From: Chlamydiae bacterium RIFCSPHIGHO2_12_FULL_49_9
GTDB lineage: Bacteria; Chlamydiota; Chlamydiia; Chlamydiales; SM23-39
DNA: 9,746 nucleotides
Direction of reading: 5' to 3'
Assembly: GCA_001794935.1 (NCBI GenBank)
Contig: MGLY01000012.1
Location: forward strand, 1-9,746
Positions 6,591 through 9,746 of this stretch are shown piece by piece. The notes under the pieces are model-generated. The model was not told the DNA's origin. It saw nothing but the letters and a program-made list of their open reading frames with translations, and searched no databases. The position numbers were made by a program, and so were the translations under genes. Each line of letters begins with the position of its first letter. Position 1 is the first letter of the stretch.

Positions 6591-7008
6591 AACTAGGCTT
6601 CAAAATCACATCCATGTGGTCAAAGCCGGCATTTTCCAAGGCGTTTTTAACTGTTTGGTAAGTGCCAAACTGAGCTTTTTTATCATGGATGAGTTGGGGG
6701 ATTGCTCTCGGATGGCGCTTTTTTTCTTCGCGAAGCTGCGCTTCTAGTTGAACAACCGTCACTTTTTGCCCCCGGTGCCAGATCGAATTATCCGCATGGA
6801 CGGAGATCGTAATCTGGCTTGTTTCCGGCGTTTCTTTTTTTGTGCTGGCAGATCCCGAGGCGAGATCGACTGAATCGATCTCCAGGATGGGGGCGATCAA
6901 CATGAAAGTGATCAAAACAACAAAAACAACGTCGATGAGAGGAGTGAGGTTGATGAGCGTTTCTTCAGATGAGTCGGACTCAGGGGGCTGTTTGAATTTT
7001 CTCTGCAT
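6589..7008 (-). CDS. tolR: TolR/ExbD-type motor subunit
   Basis: An inner-membrane proton-channel partner of TolQ. The 139-residue product is close to E. coli TolR (142). A short cytosolic N-terminus (1-18) leads to the signature INLTPLIDVVFVVLITFML (19-37), with the proton-carrying Asp at D26 inside the single membrane helix. A periplasmic ExbD domain follows (about 65-139: ITISVHADNSIWHRG, then FGTYQTVKNALENAGFDHMDVIL). The ATG at 7008 is chosen because the family N-terminus starts there; an in-frame TTG at 7035 would add 9 residues. The start overlaps the end of tolQ by 29 nt. The TGA stop is formed partly by the end of the adjacent palindromic element. Chlamydial annotation often names this exbD; context with tolB and pal favours the Tol role. 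Confidence 0.93.
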   Translation of the reverse strand: MQRKFKQPPESDSSEETLINLTPLIDVVFVVLITFMLIAPILEIDSVDLASGSASTKKETPETSQITISVHADNSIWHRGQKVTVVQLEAQLREEKKRHPRAIPQLIHDKKAQFGTYQTVKNALENAGFDHMDVILKPS

Positions 7009-7729
7009 GATCCGGCCTGCGGTATTGGAGTTCAACTGCGGTCAAAAGGAGCTGAGAAAAATCCTCCATGTCTCTTCGATATTCCCGCGCGGCATTTTTC
7101 AAGTAGTTGTAGCCGATAAGAGCTGGAATAGCGACGACAAGGCCGATGACTGTTGTGGCGAGCGCCATGGAAAGACCGGAGAGCATCGCGCTATTTCCGG
7201 AGGAAAAGCCTCTGGAATGGAGCTGAGCGAAGGTGAGCAGAATGCCCCAAACCGTTCCCAAGAGTCCTAAAAAGGGACCTAGTGTGACAATGGTGGAGAG
7301 GATGAAGAGATTTTTCTCCAGGGTTTTAAGTTGGGCGGCTAGAGCGGTGTGAACTTGAGATTCGACCAGGCCTAGGTCTGCCTCGGAAAGAAATACTTCT
7401 GAAGTTGGAGCGTAAAGGTGGTTGCGGCCAATGATCTGAAGTGTTTTTTGCTTGAAGGCTTTGTAGATTTCGAAAAAGGGGTGAGGCACCTCGACAATTT
7501 GGCTGGATCTTGTAAACTGAAGATTTAGCGGATCTTTCTCTGAGAAAAGGGAGGAAAATTCGGCGGAGAGTTTTTGCACCTGATGAAAAATCCATGCCTT
7601 ACGAATGAGAATGGTCCATGAGAGCGCAGAGAGCAGAAAGAGGCCCCAGAAAATGAGCTTTCCAAACCAATCGGACCCGACATAGGCAGTGATAAACGGA
7701 TTGCCGCTTGCCAAGAGAATGAAATTCAT
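6980..7729 (-). CDS. tolQ: TolQ/ExbB-type proton channel protein
   Basis: The inner-membrane channel subunit of the Tol motor. The 249-residue product has three membrane helices in the family arrangement: about 24-43, then a cytosolic region of about 95 residues, then 140-168 with the signature LGPFLGLLGTVWGI (T159 in the pore), and 185-208 with GLSMALATTVIGLVVAIPAL (T192/T193). These threonines match the conserved pore threonines of TolQ and ExbB. The ATG at 7729 has GAAGG at good spacing; an in-frame TTG at 7744 lies upstream of that site and would add 5 residues. It is the first gene of the minus-strand block and has a plausible promoter in the divergent region with tatD. TolQ and ExbB cannot be separated by motif alone; the neighbours tolB and pal decide the call. 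Confidence 0.93.
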   Translation of the reverse strand: MNFILLASGNPFITAYVGSDWFGKLIFWGLFLLSALSWTILIRKAWIFHQVQKLSAEFSSLFSEKDPLNLQFTRSSQIVEVPHPFFEIYKAFKQKTLQIIGRNHLYAPTSEVFLSEADLGLVESQVHTALAAQLKTLEKNLFILSTIVTLGPFLGLLGTVWGILLTFAQLHSRGFSSGNSAMLSGLSMALATTVIGLVVAIPALIGYNYLKNAAREYRRDMEDFSQLLLTAVELQYRRPDHAEKIQTAP

Positions 7730-7734
7730 ATTTT

Positions 7735-7764
7735 TTGCCTTCAATTTTATAGAAGGGATAGTCT
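7735..7764 (+). promoter_or_regulatory. Weak candidate promoter of tatD
   Basis: The plus strand has TTGCCT (7735-7740), an 18-nt spacer and TAGTCT (7759-7764), about 29 nt before the tatD GTG. It overlaps the candidate tol operon promoter, so the two divergent promoters could interfere with each other. The -10 match is poor. Confidence 0.25.
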
Positions 7765-7783
7765 AATGAGAGCTAAAAGTCAA
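7755..7783 (-). promoter_or_regulatory. Candidate sigma-70-type promoter of the tol operon
   Basis: In the 64-nt divergent region the minus strand has TTGACT (7783-7778), a 17-nt spacer and TATCCC (7760-7755), about 25 nt before the tolQ start. The -35 box and spacing are good; the -10 box matches only at its first bases. A TATAAA further downstream (about 7751-7746) is an alternative -10 without a -35 partner. Confidence 0.4.
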
Positions 7784-7793
7784 GGATCGGACT

Positions 7794-8558
7794 GTGGATT
7801 ACTATTTTGACTCGCATGCGCACTTGAGCTCGGAAGAGCTTTATCCGGGGATTAGGCCGATTCTCGATCGGGCAAAAGTAGCCGGAGTTGGCAAAATGCT
7901 CAATATTTGCACCGATGCAAAGACGCTAGAACATGGGCTTCTTTTAGCGGAGAAATATCCCCAAATTAAAAACGCGGGGGCTACGACGCCTCATGATGCA
8001 GAAACTCTCGGGGAAAAAGAATTTTCTCTCTTTGCCGACGCAGCAAAGAGCGGAAAGTTGGCGGCGGTTGGAGAGACGGGTCTCGACTACTACTACAAAG
8101 AGTTAGATAGAAAGATCCAGAAAGAATTTTTGATCCGCTATCTCCGCTTGGCAAGCGAGACAAAACTCCCTGTCATTTTTCATTGTAGAGAAGCCTTTAG
8201 CGATCTTTTCTCAATCGTGGATGCGGAATATGGCGCCAAGGCTGTCTTGCATTGTTTCACAGGGAGCATTAAAGAGGCGGAAGAGGTGCTCGCAAGAGGG
8301 TGGTATCTCTCTTTAAGCGGGATAGTCACTTTCAAAAAGTCAGAGGAGCTGAGAGAGGTTGCAAAAATGGTTCCTCTAAAGCAGCTCTTAATTGAAACGG
8401 ACGCTCCTTATTTGGCGCCTCAAAGCAAGAGGGGTAAAATAAATGAGCCCGCCTTCTTGCCAGAGACAGCTGCTTGCATTGCCGCTGTAAAAGGGATCCC
8501 TGTAGATGCTGTAGCTACAGCTACTTTTGAAAATGCAAGCCACCTTTTTTACTCTTGA
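7794..8558 (+). CDS. tatD: TatD-family metal-dependent hydrolase
   Basis: A TIM-barrel amidohydrolase-fold metalloenzyme of the TatD/YcfH/YabD family, whose studied members are metal-dependent DNases; the substrate here is unknown. The 254-residue product has family length and all metal ligands in order: FDSHAHL (H8, H10), VGETGLDYYY (E94), VIFHCREAF (H130), VLHCFTGS (H153) and LIETDAPYLAP (D203). GTG at 7794 is the start, with AAGGA 7 nt upstream and the family N-terminus beginning at once. It diverges from tolQ across 64 nt. In C. trachomatis the homologue (CT594) lies between sdhC and dsbD, as I recall. Here the sdhC side is kept and dsbD is absent. It is followed by a small inverted repeat and a palindromic element before sdhC. 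Confidence 0.94.
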   Translation: MDYYFDSHAHLSSEELYPGIRPILDRAKVAGVGKMLNICTDAKTLEHGLLLAEKYPQIKNAGATTPHDAETLGEKEFSLFADAAKSGKLAAVGETGLDYYYKELDRKIQKEFLIRYLRLASETKLPVIFHCREAFSDLFSIVDAEYGAKAVLHCFTGSIKEAEEVLARGWYLSLSGIVTFKKSEELREVAKMVPLKQLLIETDAPYLAPQSKRGKINEPAFLPETAACIAAVKGIPVDAVATATFENASHLFYS

Positions 8559-8569
8559 ACCTATCTCAA

Positions 8570-8593
8570 CTAGAGTTTAAAAAAAGACTCTAG
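8570..8593. repeat. Short perfect inverted repeat after tatD
   Basis: CTAGAGT (8570-8576) and ACTCTAG (8587-8593) can pair across a 10-nt A-rich loop, 11 nt after the tatD stop. It could be a transcript end structure, but no T-run follows on the plus strand, so I do not call it a rho-independent terminator. Its right half touches the start of the next palindromic element. Confidence 0.5.
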
Positions 8594-8777
8594 GAGGCAA
8601 TTGCAAAACTCATTTGCCCGTAAAAATCGCCCTTTTGAGGTCATTTGCGTCCCAGCTCCTCACCCAACCCACTAGGGGTTGGGCTCGTCGCAGGGACCGT
8701 GGCGGCCATGCCGCCACTCGCAAATGGCCTCAAAATCATCGATTTTTCTGGGCAAAGCAGTTTTGCAATTGCCTCCT
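8592..8777. repeat. 186-nt palindromic element with structured core, upstream of sdhC
   Basis: Arms at 8592-8649 and 8719-8777 are inverted copies, matching at about 50 of 58 positions by eye, starting AGGAGGCAATTGCAAAACT and ending CATTTGCG. The core holds two further perfect hairpins: CCCAACCC/GGGTTGGG (8663-8670 with 8676-8683, 5-nt loop) and GTGGCGGC/GCCGCCAC (8699-8706 with 8710-8717, CAT loop). GTCCC (8649-8653) and GGGAC (8693-8697) can enclose the first of these. The core is more GC-rich than the arms and flanks. No convincing ORF lies inside. The element ends one base before the GGGAG that serves sdhC. The design (long outer stem, cruciform-like core) suggests a non-autonomous mobile or palindromic intergenic repeat; it shares no obvious sequence with the element at 6422-6590. 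Confidence 0.88.
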
Positions 8778-8782
8778 GGGAG
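8778..8782 (+). promoter_or_regulatory. Shine-Dalgarno of sdhC
   Basis: GGGAG lies 5 nt before the ATG at 8788 and directly abuts the palindromic element. If the element folds in RNA, this site would be at the base of the stem. Confidence 0.6.
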
Positions 8783-8787
8783 ATTTT

Positions 8788-9746
8788 ATGACAGTTCAAG
8801 CGGCTCATACATCAAATGATTTTATTTGGCGGCGCGTTCATTCTCTCATGGGGCTTTGGCTCGTTCTTTATTTGTTCATTCACCTGACGGTTAACTCTCA
8901 GGCAGCTCTTTGGATTGGCGACGACGGGAGCGGATTTATTCGGCTGGTTAATTCGCTCGAATCACTCCCCTATTTGCAGGCGATCGAAATTGTGCTGATT
9001 GGCATTCCCCTCTTGGTTCACATGGTCTGGGGCGTCAAGAGGGCGCTCAGCGCGAAAGTCACTTCGGGAAGAAGCGATGGGACAAGTCCTTCTTTGAGCT
9101 ACTCGCGCAACCGGGCGTTTACTTGGCAAAGGCTCACCTCTTGGATTTTGCTCGTTGGGATTGTAGCGCACGTTGTGCACATGCGATTTTTAAATTTCCC
9201 TAAAGAGGGAGTTGTTCGGGGGAAAAAACAGTTTTTTGTCCCGGTTACATTTGATGAGGGACTTTATAGCTTGGGAGGGAGGCTGGGCGTCGAGTTTTAT
9301 ACCTCGGAGCAGATTGAGGCGCTAAAGAACAAGAGATCTTCGGCGGAAATTCCTATCCCCAGTTTAAGCGAGGGCGTCAAGCCCGCTGAATACTCGGCGG
9401 AAAAAGAGGAGAGAGTTGAAGCGATCCAGATCGGAGATACTCAATGGATTGATGAAATTAGCTCTTACAAGCTCAAAAAATATCAAGTCGTCGCAGCCAC
9501 TTGCAATCCGGGAACGGCGATGCTCCTCATGGTGAGAGATTCTTTTAAAAAGCCTTGGCTTGCCGCTCTATACACAATTTTTGTGCTCGCTGCCGCTTTT
9601 CACGCGTTCAACGGTTTTTGGACTGCGATGATCACTTGGGGGCTCATTTTATCTTACCGCTCGCAAAAAGCGATGATCCCTGTTGGCTGGATTGGAATTG
9701 CGCTCCTTTCTTTTTTGGGACTTGCTGCGATTTGGGGCAGCTATTG
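8788..9746 (+). CDS. sdhC: Succinate dehydrogenase cytochrome b558 subunit, 3' end at window edge
   Basis: The di-heme membrane anchor of a B. subtilis-type succinate:quinone oxidoreductase; 319 residues are visible. Five membrane helices are predicted: about 19-43, 63-83, 115-133, 257-290 and 297-318. The heme-ligand histidines lie in family motifs: LYLFIHL (H32; a further His, H18, in RRVHSLMGLW), IPLLVHMVWGV (H78), LLVGIVAHVVHMR (H128, with H131 nearby) and LAAAFHAFNGFW (H272). The YSRNRAFTWQRLTSW region before helix 3 is also typical. Between helices 3 and 4 lies a loop of roughly 120 residues (134-256), far longer than in B. subtilis SdhC (202 residues in total). Chlamydial SdhC proteins are, as I recall, also enlarged. 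sdhA and sdhB would be expected next, beyond the right edge. The ATG follows a good Shine-Dalgarno. The last two bases visible are TG, so the stop may be immediately outside. Confidence 0.92.
   Translation, partial: MTVQAAHTSNDFIWRRVHSLMGLWLVLYLFIHLTVNSQAALWIGDDGSGFIRLVNSLESLPYLQAIEIVLIGIPLLVHMVWGVKRALSAKVTSGRSDGTSPSLSYSRNRAFTWQRLTSWILLVGIVAHVVHMRFLNFPKEGVVRGKKQFFVPVTFDEGLYSLGGRLGVEFYTSEQIEALKNKRSSAEIPIPSLSEGVKPAEYSAEKEERVEAIQIGDTQWIDEISSYKLKKYQVVAATCNPGTAMLLMVRDSFKKPWLAALYTIFVLAAAFHAFNGFWTAMITWGLILSYRSQKAMIPVGWIGIALLSFLGLAAIWGSY

Noticed and set aside
6842..7270. Plus-strand frame of 142 codons opposite tolQ/tolR
   Set aside because: It lies fully antisense to two strongly supported membrane proteins and looks like a shadow frame.
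7755..7761. GGGATAG in the divergent region as another copy of the palindromic element end
   Set aside because: Only 7 nt match the element terminus and the flanking bases diverge, so chance is the simplest explanation.
8570..8593. Rho-independent terminator of tatD
   Set aside because: A 7-bp stem exists but it is AT-rich, has a 10-nt loop and is not followed by a T-run on the plus strand.
8592..8777. CRISPR array or structured RNA gene
   Set aside because: There are only two inverted arms, no direct repeats with spacers, and no match to a riboswitch or ncRNA that I recognise.
8962..9180. Minus-strand frame of 72 codons inside sdhC
   Set aside because: It is antisense to a clearly coding SdhC region, has low-complexity composition and no family motifs.

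Overview
The window reads as a piece of a Chlamydiota chromosome, most likely from an environmental (amoeba-associated) lineage rather than from Chlamydiaceae. The main evidence is gene order. A compact Tol-Pal cluster (tolQ/exbB, tolR/exbD, a short TolA/TonB-like gene, tolB, pal, a coiled-coil LysM lipoprotein) lies beside a TatD-type hydrolase and a succinate dehydrogenase cytochrome b subunit. From memory, this matches the CT593-CT601 neighbourhood of Chlamydia trachomatis, except that no dsbD lies between tatD and tolQ here. A glutamate racemase gene (murI) also points away from Chlamydiaceae, which lack it as far as I recall. The lineage call is inference from layout and protein character, not from a database comparison.

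Layout: a minus-strand block fills positions 1 to about 7730. In transcription order it holds tolQ, tolR, a 169-nt palindromic element, tolA-like, tolB, pal, the LysM lipoprotein, murI, an OmpR/PhoB-type response regulator, a glycine-zipper lipoprotein and a two-TM hypothetical protein that runs off the left edge. tolQ/tolR and tolA-like/tolB overlap, and the LysM gene and murI are 2 nt apart, so at least tolQ to murI looks like one operon. A 64-nt divergent intergenic region separates tolQ from tatD, which is on the plus strand. tatD is followed by a second, unrelated palindromic element (about 8592-8777) and then by sdhC, which runs off the right edge.

Function: TolQ and TolR form the proton-driven inner-membrane motor, the TolA-like protein crosses the periplasm, and TolB and Pal contact the outer membrane and peptidoglycan. 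The LysM coiled-coil lipoprotein and MurI (D-glutamate supply) fit a theme of envelope constriction and peptidoglycan metabolism, which matters in chlamydiae because they make little peptidoglycan, mainly at division. The response regulator has an intact phosphorylation site but no partner kinase in the window.

The most unusual content is non-coding. Two long imperfect palindromes of different sequence each sit directly in front of a start codon. One fills the tolR/tolA-like gap so closely that its ends contribute to the tolR stop codon and probably to the ribosome binding site of the next gene. They look like MITE-like or palindromic intergenic repeats. No transposase, CRISPR array, tRNA or rRNA was seen.
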